A stretch of DNA of 64,000 nucleotides from positions 310,001-374,000 of the forward strand of contig JADKGI010000030.1 of NCBI GenBank assembly GCA_016722285.1, written 5' to 3'. The stretch is from Saprospiraceae bacterium (GTDB taxonomy: Bacteria; Bacteroidota; Bacteroidia; Chitinophagales; Saprospiraceae). Made by a program: the position numbers and the translations under genes. The notes under the pieces are model-generated. The model saw only the letters and a program-made list of their open reading frames with translations. It ran no database searches and was not told the DNA's origin. Within the stretch, counting starts at the first letter, position 1. Each line of letters opens with the position of its first letter. Shown in pieces: positions 9,250 to 19,123 of the stretch.

Positions 9250-10279
9250 GGCTAATGTTTATTATTTGAGTCAAAGTTCTGATAGTTAACTTTGCATAGG
9301 GTTAAGAATTGTAAAAATTTACAATTTTTTGAGATCATATTTAGAAAAACAAATGCCCCTAAACCAAAAATGCCAGATAGACATGATTACAGATTTACTT
9401 GAGATGGGAGTATTTATTTGTTATAATACTTGAAGCTTATCATCTGTTTTGGCTTAAGCAGTTTTCTGTCTTTAGCACTATTTTATAAAGTTTAGACTAA
9501 AAATAAAAACGCCAAACTGTCGCTGAACCCTGTTTTGTAGCCTTGCTATTACAATATCTGGTGAGCTCTTGACTTTCATTACTGAATGGTGGCTTAGTTC
9601 AATAATAATGATGACTTTATGAAGTAAAATTACTTAAATGGAATATTTATAATATTTAGATATTCAATTGAATTTAAATTTTGAAAGTTAAGTAATTACG
9701 ATATTATAAATAATAACTGAAGTAAGAAGAAGGAAAGACTATTGCATTCATAGCTTTTTATTATATCTTCGAATACAAATAAATCCTTTGGCATTTTTAA
9801 ATCATATTTAAAGCACTCTTTGTTTGCTTAATATGTCAATCAGCAAACTTCTTTGCAATTATTGCGAGTCTTTGTGAAAAATGATGACCGTATCAACTTG
9901 TCAAATGGCAATAAATTTTTTGGATTTATCATAAAACATCAGCAACTGAGAGGTAAATTTTAAACCTTCTCAATAATTTTTTGAAAATTCTTTGAATTCA
10001 CGCATGATTTGAATTAAATAATAAAATATTGGATTTAAAATACTATAAAACAAATACATACAAATATATAATATATATATGTACATCTGAATATTTATAA
10101 ATTTGGGTTTTCTTTTTAGTTACAAATTACCAATAATCAGGAGATTGACCAAGGTCTTTTATTCCAAAATTGCCATTTGACAAGAAAAAACTTCAATGGC
10201 AGCATTTCATAATTTTATAGAGTTTAAGCATTTGATAGCCAAAGTAAATTAACTTTTATAAAAGGCAATTATTTAACCA
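9250..10279. other. Gene-free AT-rich region upstream of the SusC gene
   Basis: About 1 kb between divergent genes with no coding frame of note. The only recognisable element is TAAATTTG at 10098-10105, which fits the -7 consensus TAnnTTTG and lies about 190 bp before the SusC start; a long 5' leader would then follow. I see no tRNA, transposon end or clear terminator. Confidence 0.4.
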
Positions 10280-10297
10280 ATGTTTAATTTATTCATT

Positions 10298-13200
10298 ATG
10301 AAGCAACGTGTATTTATTTTGTTGTTCTTTTTGACAGCCATCAGTTGGACTTACAGTCAGAAAACCGTATCGGGTAAAGTCTCTGATGCCGCTGGTTTGC
10401 CGCTTATTGGTGCCAACGTGACAGTAAAACTAGCACCAGGAATAGGCACCATTTCAGATGTCGATGGCAAATTTTCATTATCCGTGCCTTCTGAGGGCTC
10501 AATATTAATTTTCAGCTACACTGGGTATGAGACTAAAGAAGTATCTGTGGGAGCTTCTTCTGTCCTAAATGTGTCACTCAATGAAGGCAAAATATTGGAA
10601 GAAGTAGTGGTCACAGCCCTTGGAATAGGTAGGAAGGAGAAGTCAGTAGGGTACTCTGTATCTCAGGTTGAATCTTCCACCCTCAGAGAAAAGGCAGAGC
10701 CTGACTTGCTTAAAACACTACAGGGAAGGGTGCCGGGTGTGGACATTCGTACTTCTCAGGGATCGCCCGGAGCTGCTACCAGAATTCAAATAAGAGGTAA
10801 TTCTTCATTTGGATTGGAGACCCAACCATTGATTGTAGTTGATGGTGTGCCGTACAGCAATGTACAAGTGACTACTTCATCACAAACGTCCGGAGGTGGT
10901 GCCTATGGTTCTGGTATTTCAGGCCTTGACCCTAACGATATTGAAAGTTTTAATGTTCTAAAAGGTGCTGCAGCGGCAGCGATTTACGGTTCAAGAGGAT
11001 CGCGAGGTGTGATTTTGATTACCACAAAGAGTGGAAGTTCGAAAAAACGAGATGGTTTTAAAGTGAATTATCGCACATCTACAGGTATTGAGAATGTTAG
11101 TAATTTACCCGACTTTCAAAACAAATATGGTGCAGGGGTCAATTTTGCCTATGCCAATGCCAACGGTTCCTGGGGCCCTAAGTTCGGAACTATTGATTCT
11201 ATAGCTGCATGGCCGGAATATCTTGCTGCGTATCCTGAATTATTTTCATCTACTGGCCAAACACCTTTCAAGGCCTATCCTGACAATGTGAAAAATTTAT
11301 TCAGAACTGGCCACGTTGTTGAAAATTCTATCAGCATCGAAGGCGGTACAGCAGTCACATCTTTTAGCCTTACAGCGAGCAATCTTAATCACACAGGATA
11401 TGTAGAAAACAGTTACTATAAAAGAAATAATATTGGAGTAGGTGGTTCAACTGTGCTGTGGAAAGGGGTGACCCTTGGTGGAAATCTTAGCTTTATGAAA
11501 GGCGAACAACTTGGTGGTTTTTTTGGTGAAAATCAGGTAGGAGGAGCAGCCAGCCAATTTGCAAGATCTTTATTTCTTGCCAGAAACTGGGATCTGGAGC
11601 TACCTTACCAGGATGCAAGCGGAAAACCACTGATACCGAATGGAGGAGCTCAATTTGATAATCCGCATTGGGCTGCTTATAACAATATTGGTACTACTAT
11701 TGATGAAAGAGTAATTTCTGTCGGCAAGATTAAAATTGATATCCTCAAGAATTTAGTTTTTAATTATAATCTGGGTAATAATATTTACAGGCTTAACAGA
11801 ACAGAAAGAACTCAGGAATTTTCAAGAGCAGCTGACGGTTTGGGAAGGATCATCGATCAAAAATACAGCATTCAGGAACTTGAATCCACAGCAACTCTTT
11901 CATATAATACTAATTTGACTTCAGATTTAGATATCTCTGCGAGTCTGGGACAAAATATGAATAGACGTAGTATAACTGATGCTCAAAATACGGGATTGGA
12001 CTTTATTGTTCCCGGTATATACAATCTTAAAAATACAGCCTCCCAATCCTTTAACAATGATGATAGAATTAAGAGAAGTCTGATCGGAGTTTTTGGAGAA
12101 ATTCAGCTTGGCTATAAGAGTATGGCATATTTAAATCTAGGTGCAAGAAACGATTGGTCTTCTACTTTACCTATAGAAAACAGATCATATTTTTATCCGA
12201 CTGTTTCGGGAAGTTTTATTCTTTCAGAACTAATGGAGTCAAACCTGATAAGCTATGCAAAAATACGGGCCGGATGGGCCAAAGTGGGTAATGATGCTCC
12301 ACCATACCGTACACAGGATGTATTTACTCTGGACCAGAATTTCAGAGGAGCCCCTCGTATTACCAGATCTTCCAATACCAATGATCCCAACCTATCCCCT
12401 GAATTTACTACTGAGCTTGAACTCGGTGCTGACCTAAGATTGTGGAAGGACAGATTTTCAGTTGATTTTACATGGTATGACAAGAAAACCACCGACCTGA
12501 TATTTAATATCTCCGTCCCAAATACGACGGGCTTTAACACCTTTACCACAAATGTGGGCGAAATAAGTAACAAAGGCATTGAAGTGGGCCTCAATCTAGT
12601 GCCAATACTTACCAAAGATTTTGAATGGAGTTTCGGTGTCAGCTTCACAAAAAACAAGAACCTGGTGGTATCTTTAATTGAAGGTGTCGATCGGGTTCAA
12701 TTAAACCCCGTCCTGACTACTATTTCACCATTTCTGGAGCCAGGGCTTCCATTTGGTTATCTGAGAGGGACGAAAGCGGTACGTGATTCGGATGGAAATC
12801 CTCTGATCAATCCCAATACGGGTGGCATGATCGTTTCAACTGCACAAGGGATGATAGGCGATCCAAACCCAGACTTTAAAATGGGTATAAATACAGAAAT
12901 AAAGTATAAAAACCTGTTTTTGAATGGCCTCTTTGACATGACAAAAGGTGGCGACATATATTCTGTGTCAGTGACTACTCTTCTGGCTCGGGGAGTCACC
13001 AAGGATACTGAAGACAGAGAAAAAGGTCTTATTATTCCCGGTAATTATGCAGACCCTGCCAACCTGCAGTCTGGACTGCCATTATTGGTGGATGGAAAAC
13101 CTGTAGCTAACAAGATTCCCATTACTTTGAATGACATTTATTTCTCTCCAAATCCGAATAACGGTGCGACATTTGGGTTTAACTCAGCTACAGAATTTAA

Positions 13201-13465
13201 TGTTTTTGATGGTACTGTATATAGACTAAGGGAATTAACACTTGGGTATAGTCTTCCGGCTTCATTGTTTGGAGTTAAATACTTTAAGGGCGGGACCTTG
13301 TCTGTCTCAGGCAGAAATCTGTTTTTCCTGGCTCCCAATTTGCCTAAACATTCCAATTTTGATCCTGAAGTCAATTCATTCGGGGCCACTACAACACAAG
13401 GCATAGAGCTATCGGCCGCACCGACCAGCAGAAGATATGCAGTAAATTTAAATATTAACTTTTAA
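10298..13465 (+). CDS. SusC/RagA family TonB-linked outer-membrane transporter
   Basis: About 1,055 residues from MKQRVFILLFF; an upstream in-frame ATG at 10280 would add six residues before the signal peptide. After the signal (to about residue 20) comes a CarboxypepD_reg-like domain (KTVSGKVSDAAGLPLIGANV, about 22-100), the SusC linker EEVVVTALGIGRKEKSVGYS, a plug with LLKTLQGRVPGVDIRTSQG and ATRIQIRGNSS, and a 22-strand-type barrel ending SRRYAVNLNINF. It forms the import pore for an oligomeric nutrient together with the SusD lipoprotein encoded 11 bp downstream. No glycoside hydrolase or peptidase gene is attached, so the substrate is unknown. Confidence 0.95.
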   Translation: MKQRVFILLFFLTAISWTYSQKTVSGKVSDAAGLPLIGANVTVKLAPGIGTISDVDGKFSLSVPSEGSILIFSYTGYETKEVSVGASSVLNVSLNEGKILEEVVVTALGIGRKEKSVGYSVSQVESSTLREKAEPDLLKTLQGRVPGVDIRTSQGSPGAATRIQIRGNSSFGLETQPLIVVDGVPYSNVQVTTSSQTSGGGAYGSGISGLDPNDIESFNVLKGAAAAAIYGSRGSRGVILITTKSGSSKKRDGFKVNYRTSTGIENVSNLPDFQNKYGAGVNFAYANANGSWGPKFGTIDSIAAWPEYLAAYPELFSSTGQTPFKAYPDNVKNLFRTGHVVENSISIEGGTAVTSFSLTASNLNHTGYVENSYYKRNNIGVGGSTVLWKGVTLGGNLSFMKGEQLGGFFGENQVGGAASQFARSLFLARNWDLELPYQDASGKPLIPNGGAQFDNPHWAAYNNIGTTIDERVISVGKIKIDILKNLVFNYNLGNNIYRLNRTERTQEFSRAADGLGRIIDQKYSIQELESTATLSYNTNLTSDLDISASLGQNMNRRSITDAQNTGLDFIVPGIYNLKNTASQSFNNDDRIKRSLIGVFGEIQLGYKSMAYLNLGARNDWSSTLPIENRSYFYPTVSGSFILSELMESNLISYAKIRAGWAKVGNDAPPYRTQDVFTLDQNFRGAPRITRSSNTNDPNLSPEFTTELELGADLRLWKDRFSVDFTWYDKKTTDLIFNISVPNTTGFNTFTTNVGEISNKGIEVGLNLVPILTKDFEWSFGVSFTKNKNLVVSLIEGVDRVQLNPVLTTISPFLEPGLPFGYLRGTKAVRDSDGNPLINPNTGGMIVSTAQGMIGDPNPDFKMGINTEIKYKNLFLNGLFDMTKGGDIYSVSVTTLLARGVTKDTEDREKGLIIPGNYADPANLQSGLPLLVDGKPVANKIPITLNDIYFSPNPNNGATFGFNSATEFNVFDGTVYRLRELTLGYSLPASLFGVKYFKGGTLSVSGRNLFFLAPNLPKHSNFDPEVNSFGATTTQGIELSAAPTSRRYAVNLNINF

Positions 13466-13476
13466 ACACTTAATAA

Positions 13477-15134
13477 ATGAAAAATATATTAATTATTGTC
13501 ACAATATTATGTATTACAGCCTGTGATGATTTTTTGGATGTAAACCAAAACCCAAATGACCCTACTAAGGCACCTTTGTCAAGTTTGCTTACATCAAGTG
13601 AAAAGAATGTGGCTGACGGACTCAGTATTGGCTCGGGAAACAATGGTGGGATAGGAACAGATTTGGCTACATATGTTCATCAGCAAACGTCGCGTAGCAA
13701 TTCAGACCAATATAATGTGGATGGAAATGGATTTTGGGTTAATGCTATATGGGTTGAATACTTTCAGGAAGCATTAGCTGATATTGATGTCATTATTGTA
13801 CAAGCCAATGAAACTAAAGCTCTGACGTATTCGGGCATTGGAAAGATTTTAAAAGCTTATGCCTTCAGTCAACTGGTTGATGTTTTCGGAGATGTACCAT
13901 TTACAGAATTTAATAATTTTAAAGTCACTTCATCTCCAAAATTTGATGATGATGCCGAAATATATCCTAAGTTATTGAAAATGCTTGATGATGGTATTGC
14001 GGATATTGATAATGACAAATCTGTCGCAGCATTGAAACCAGGCAATGATGACCTGATCTATGCGGGTAATACAATCCGATGGAGGAAAGCAGCAAATACC
14101 ATAAAACTTAAGTTGCTAAATCAAATAAGATTGGTCAAAGATGTAAAATCAGATGTAACACTTCTGCTTTCCAAACCTGACGCTTTAATCAATAGTGAAG
14201 CTGAAAGCTTCCTCTTTCCGTATGGCAATTTAGGGGCTACCGATGACAGACATCCTGGTTTTGGAGATTATACAGCTACTCAGAGGAGTAATCATATCAG
14301 CCCCTGGTTTTATGAAATACTTAAGGGATACAATAAGTTTGTTTATACCGGCATACCTGATCCCAGATTACCATATTATATTTACAATCAAATGACCCCT
14401 GCAAGTGCTACCCCGAACCCTCCTGAATATAGAGACGGGGCATTCTTATCAATATACTTTGGGTCTGTAGGTAAGGATAGGGATCATAGTCAACAAAATG
14501 CCATCAGCCTTTTCGGGATTTATCCAGTAGGAGGCAGGTATGACGATGGTAATGGAGGAACAGCCAATGCCGGCAGCGGCACAGGGGCTGCACCATATAG
14601 ATTTATCACCTATGCTGATAGATTGTATATTGAAGCTGAACTTGTCCAACAGGGCTTAGTTACCGGTGATGTTAATGATTTATTTAAGAGAGCCGTAAAT
14701 GCATCTATCTCACAAGTGGATTATGTGGTTGGAAGTTTTGTTAAGCCTACCCAATTAGTTCCTAAACTCTCAGGTTCAACAGCAGCAACTACATACGTAA
14801 CTAAAGTAAATGAACTGTTTCAGAATGCTTCTTCCGGGAAAAAATTGGAATTCATAATGACCCAGAAATGGTTATCAAATGTAGGAAGTACTGTGGATCA
14901 GTTTACAGACTATAGAAGAACAGGACACCCCTTATTTTTTGATCCAAAAAATAGTGAGATGGCCCCGGGTGGTGTTGTCAAGAGTAATGCACCAAATTCC
15001 AACATAGCGATCGCAGTTCAGCTTAATAATCCTTATCCTGCATCAATACCCTGGCCAACAAATGAATTGGAAAGGAACAGGAATGCTCCGGCGCAAAAAA
15101 TGCATCTACTTATAAGGTGTTTTGGCAAAAATAG
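13477..15134 (+). CDS. SusD/RagB-like substrate-binding lipoprotein (SusD_2 type), frameshifted near the end
   Basis: The protein has a lipoprotein signal with lipobox CITAC (Cys16) and the family start DDFLDVNQNPNDPTKAPLSS. It is helical/TPR-rich and about 552 residues long once corrected. The raw frame ends at 15153 with an unlike-family tail, but from 15099 the -1 frame reads NASTYKVFWQK and stops at 15134, the usual SusD-type ending. The junction is the A6 run at 15095-15100, which would need one more A. It binds the substrate at the cell surface and caps the SusC barrel encoded just upstream. Confidence 0.92.
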
Positions 15135-15157
15135 TATTAATTTAAAAAAATAAAATA

Positions 15158-16021
15158 ATGAAAAATATTCAAATATTCGTATTATCATTTCTGATGGTAG
15201 CATTTTCCTGTACCAAAGAATCCAATGGCAATCTTCCTTCAGGAATTCAGGATGTCAATATACCATTAATTATTAAAGATCCTGGAAGTCAGCAGAATAT
15301 AGATTTTGTTGATGCAAATAATTTTTCAGGAAAGTTTATAGCAGATATTTATTTTAAAGATGGGCCTAAGCCTGAAAAAGCAGATGTAGTGATGATAAAA
15401 AATGGTGTCAATAGTTCCGTTAAATCACTTCAGACAAATTTAACTACATTTCCAACCACGATTAGTCTCAATAAGTCTATTATCGAAACAGCTTTTGGAC
15501 AGGCTATGAAACTGGCCGACTCATATACGATAGGGATGGATATGTATTATAATGGCATCAAGTATGAGGCTTTTCCCTTGACTGGCATTCCATACGGTAC
15601 CAACATTCCTAATCTAACTCTTTCCAGTACTTTCGTTAAGTATGATGTAGTCTGCCCATTCAATATCGATAATTTTAGCGGCTCATTTGAAGTATTGAAA
15701 GATGATTGGGAAGATTACGCGGTTGGTGCTGTAATTACTGTTTCAAAGATTAGTGCAACTTCCATTTCGTTTAACTATAATTGTAGCAGCCCGAATCCGA
15801 TAATCATGACTATTAACGTAAACACGGGTGCTTTGAGCGGAAATAAGATCCAGTATTGCAGTTACAATTTACCTCCGGTATTGAAGTTTTTTGGAGATGT
15901 TGTGGAAGGAAATATGAGTTTTCTTGATTTTTGTTCCAAAACAATCAATGTAAAGATTGCTCATACGGATGAATTAGACAGGAATTTCGGAGAGGGGGTT
16001 ATAGTATTAAAGAAAAAATAG
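15158..16021 (+). CDS. Lipoprotein of the SusC/SusD locus, unknown function
   Basis: A 287-residue protein with a clear lipoprotein signal, lipobox MVAFSC (Cys18), followed by CTKESNG. The rest is beta-rich, with two halves: about 30-150 (strands such as FSGKFIADIYFKDG) and about 165-285, which contains six cysteines and aromatic Gly-rich strands. I do not recognise a named domain. It is the third gene of the SusC-SusD operon, 23 bp after the corrected SusD stop, where such loci often carry an extra surface-exposed binding lipoprotein; that role is inferred from position only. Confidence 0.7.
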   Translation: MKNIQIFVLSFLMVAFSCTKESNGNLPSGIQDVNIPLIIKDPGSQQNIDFVDANNFSGKFIADIYFKDGPKPEKADVVMIKNGVNSSVKSLQTNLTTFPTTISLNKSIIETAFGQAMKLADSYTIGMDMYYNGIKYEAFPLTGIPYGTNIPNLTLSSTFVKYDVVCPFNIDNFSGSFEVLKDDWEDYAVGAVITVSKISATSISFNYNCSSPNPIIMTINVNTGALSGNKIQYCSYNLPPVLKFFGDVVEGNMSFLDFCSKTINVKIAHTDELDRNFGEGVIVLKKK

Positions 16022-16025
16022 ACTT

Positions 16026-16088
16026 TGGGTAATTAGAGCTAAGCAGTATGTATGGGTAGTCGGGCGAAAGTCTTATTACCCATTTTTT
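16026..16088 (+). terminator. Rho-independent-type terminator after the SusC/SusD operon
   Basis: TGGGTAAT (16026-16033) pairs with ATTACCCA (16075-16082), directly followed by six T. An alternative perfect stem uses ATGGGTA (16052-16058) and TACCCAT (16077-16083). The position is immediately after the stop at 16021. Confidence 0.5.
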
Positions 16089-16310
16089 ATTTTGGGCTAA
16101 AACTTAAGTTTATTAAATTTCAAAATCCTGGCATCAGGATAAAAATAACAAAATGTAAAGCTTTTCTTAAGAAATGTTTAACTAAAAGTCTTGCATAACT
16201 TGCCTGATGGCAAGTATTATACACATTACATTTTCATATCTTTGTAACGTTTCATGTGTATAGTATTTGAATAATTATGCTATACCTAAATTTTAGTTTT
16301 GTTAGTATCT

Positions 16311-16360
16311 TGTCATTCCGGATTCAATTAAGAAAAAGTTCAGTATTGCCCGGAATGGCA
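16311..16360. repeat. Long hairpin in the 16.0-16.7 kb gene-free region
   Basis: TGTCATTCCGG (16311-16321) pairs with CCGGAATGGCA (16350-16360), 11 bp with one G-U pair and a 28-base loop. A second small perfect hairpin, CTTGCC-TGAT-GGCAAG, lies at 16199-16214. Neither is followed by a T run. Nothing else is visible in the 694-bp gap 16022-16715. Confidence 0.45.
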
Positions 16361-16715
16361 AGATTTATTTTGCTGCAAATATATAAGTATGTTTTGAAAT
16401 ATTAATAATAAGTAAAAAAAAGTAGTACTTATTTAAGTAAATGTTTTCAAACCATTAATTCAAAAGCTGAAGCACTACAAAAAATTAGCTTTTTTTGATT
16501 GAAACTGATGTTACCTGTGCAATTACAAAAAGCAACCAATTAATATTAATTCCGTCTATCACTTTAGAATAGTAATAGAACCTGATTCGTCGTCAAAATG
16601 TCAATCTATGTAGAATTTATAATTTTTTTAACTTTTACAACATCAGGTGTTTTTGCAGAACTTCCTATTTTGTAATGTTAGGCTTGAATTTGTCTGCTAA
16701 ATTAAATACATTACG

Positions 16716-17781
16716 ATGCAACAAAACCACTCACTCTTTACCATTTTTACTTTAATAGGTGTATCTCATTGCATTTTCCTGATTGTTTTTATTGGCAAGG
16801 ATTTAAGAAGTATTGACATCTCTAAGAAATTATTTTTGGTTATCCTTATGGCGTATTCTGTACGGATGACAAAATGGGTATGCAATTACCTGCCATCAGA
16901 ATATTTTATTTTATACAACAATTTATGCTATAGCTTCCAGACGATGTTAGGCCCATTAGTGTATTTTTATACTTATTCTTTTTTAGATGATACATTTGTT
17001 TTAAGGAAGAAACATGTTCTCCACTTTTTACCTGTTTTTCTATTATTATTTATTGACATAGGCAATTCTCAATCTGAATGGATGCAAAAATTGACAATAA
17101 TTCTTCCATTGATTACAGTATTTTGGAGTATTTATATAGTGTTGTCCTTCCTGCACCTTTTCAAAAATAGAATAAAGTTAGCTTCAATGTTTGAAAAGGA
17201 CCAGAAATGGATATTGGCGTTTTTAGTCGGCAACTTAATTATGGTTATTTCATATATAATATATCTGGTTTTAGATGAACCGGGACAAAATTTCTTTTCA
17301 GTAACATTTCTTTTAATTAGTATTGCTTTGAGTTTTTTGTACATGCATTTCCAAAATGGGTACAGCAAATCAATCAGCCGAAGTAAAACACTTCATGCAG
17401 ATATGCAATCAAAGTTAAGTGGGGACATCAACCAACTGATGGTGCAAAAAATATATTTAGATACGGCTCTTAATATGCCTAAAATGGCCACACTACTCAA
17501 GACATCTCCGCATACTTTGTCTCAATTTATCAATGATCATTACCAACAAAATTTTTCTGAATTTATCAATAATCATAGAATTCAGGAAGCTGCTGTTATG
17601 GCTTTCTTCAGATAAATATAATTACCTCAAGATTTCAGCAATAGCTTTTGAATGTGGTTTTAATTCTTTATCTGTATTCAACCAGGTATTTAAGAAGCAA
17701 TTTCATATGACCCCGTCTGAGTATAGAAATCATACTCAAGCCAAACCGATTTCTTTCAGATCAGCATCCGAAAAACCTTAA
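16716..17781 (+). CDS. Membrane-embedded AraC-family regulator, frameshifted in the DNA-binding domain
   Basis: About 354 residues when corrected. Seven hydrophobic helices span residues 8-225, then a linker and an AraC HTH domain. The first HTH part (MPKMATLLKTSPHTLSQFIN, SEFINNHRIQEAAVM) is in frame 1; the second (LSSDKYNYLKISAIAFECGF, VFNQVFKKQFHMTPSEY) is in the +1 frame. Removing one base near 17600 (in ATGGCTTTC) restores the exact spacing of the family from the RI of HRIQEA to LKI. Without correction the protein stops at 17615 and lacks the second recognition helix. It lies downstream of the SusC/SusD operon and is the second such regulator in the window. Confidence 0.82.
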
Positions 17782-18211
17782 ATGAAATGCTTATGTATTT
17801 ATAATAAAATCATTACAATATTATAAATCAGTAAGATAGTAATTAGAATAATTTTGATGTTTGAATTTGTATTGATGTTTGTCGGATTTGAATTGTGTTA
17901 TGTATTAATCGATTATTTTTTGATTGAAAAGAATTGGCCTCCTTTATCCAGGCTTGATTAAGCACCACTTAACATGCAGAAGAAATAATTCAGTGCCTAT
18001 TTGTCAAATTATCAAACCTTGTAAATCTTTATAAAGTTAAACGAAGATTCAGAATTAATAAAGCATTTTTGAAATTCAAAACCTGCATCAAATTAATGAT
18101 ATTGAGATATTAATATTTTTTTATGAATGGTTCAAGAGAAATTAAAGACATAACTAATAAACTCAAAATCGATGTTTTGTATTGAAAGATGTTTGATTTT
18201 TTAAATGAAAA
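17782..18211. other. Gene-free AT-rich interval
   Basis: A 430-bp stretch between the AraC-type and Crp-type genes. I see no coding frame, hairpin with a T tract, or TAnnTTTG box that I would defend. Confidence 0.4.
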
Positions 18212-18800
18212 ATGATGAAAGTAAAACTTGATATTTTGAACCATGTATATGCGACTTTAGCTGAAGATCAAATAGCGATGAGCCAAGTTATAAATGCACA
18301 TGAACGCATGTTATTTAAAAAGGGGGATATACTTCTGCAAAAAAGCCAGATCATGGATTGTTACTATATTGTAGAATCGGGCATAATAAGGAGTTATGTC
18401 AACAATATTCATAATGAGGAGGTCACTGTAGATTTTTTTAAACATCATGATATTGCGATTGACATTGTTTCGCTATTCCAACAGTGTCCCAGTAAAGTCA
18501 CTATAGAGGCCATTAGTGATGTAATTTGCTATAAAATAGATTTTGCATTATTTCAGGATTTATATATCCAATTTCCATCTTTTAGCGAGTGGGGCAGAAA
18601 TTGGATGACTATAGCTTACTTTAATCTGCGTGAGAGAATCATCAAAATGGCGACTCAAACTGCAACCCAGCGATACAATGACTTACGTAGGAATTTGCCG
18701 GAAGTACACAGAAGTGCCGTTAAAGCATATTGCCACATTTCTTGGTATGACAGATACATCCTTGAGCAGACTACGTAGGAATAAAATGAAGATGGCCTAA
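18212..18800 (+). CDS. Crp/Fnr-family regulator (cyclic-nucleotide-binding fold), frameshifted near the C-terminus
   Basis: About 195 residues when corrected. Residues 25-115 form a cNMP-binding-type barrel (FKKGDILLQKSQ, YYIVESGIIRSYV, VTVDFFKHHD). The C-terminal part RYNDLRRNLPEVHRSA then breaks: the raw frame stops at 18778, while the +1 frame from 18720 reads LKHIATFLGMTDTSLSRLRR and stops at 18800, the typical HTH end of the Bacteroidota Crp subfamily. G18719 is the apparent extra base. The usual PxGE cAMP-binding signature is not evident, so the ligand is open. No target is apparent from the neighbours. Confidence 0.82.
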
Positions 18801-19123
18801 ATTGGTTGTATTTTCCAGGTGAATTGGTTTTAGATTTGATTTTGAGCTGTAGGTGATAAATATTGATAATTTAAATGACACAATTTCTAAGATATTCATT
18901 AAGCAATTTGATGACCTAACCATTAGTTTTTAAGTTATGTGCTATCATTTTATTTTTAGTTATCTACATGCAACAGACAAAAAAATCATTTCTTTTTTTA
19001 GCAGTTATTGATCATTTAGTTGCAATACTTAGTTTTATACCAAAATAAAATTTTCCAGTTTGGCAGAAATTCGGACAGAAATGAATCATTAAGAATCTTT
19101 AATTTTAACCAATAAAACATAAT
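18801..19123. other. Gene-free interval before the serine hydrolase gene
   Basis: About 320 bp, AT-rich. I see no gene, clear promoter box or terminator. Confidence 0.35.

Noticed and set aside
9250..10279. Possible non-coding RNA or mobile element in the 1-kb gap before SusC
   Set aside because: I could find no terminal repeat, conserved fold or T-tract hairpin to support it.
15095..15134. Programmed -1 frameshifting on the A6 run in SusD
   Set aside because: No downstream structure or family precedent, and similar breaks occur in many unrelated genes of the window, so a missing base is simpler.
17533..17781. A separate small HTH gene overlapping the end of the AraC regulator
   Set aside because: Its useful part is exactly the missing second half of the AraC domain; its first 30 residues are an out-of-frame reading of the upstream gene.
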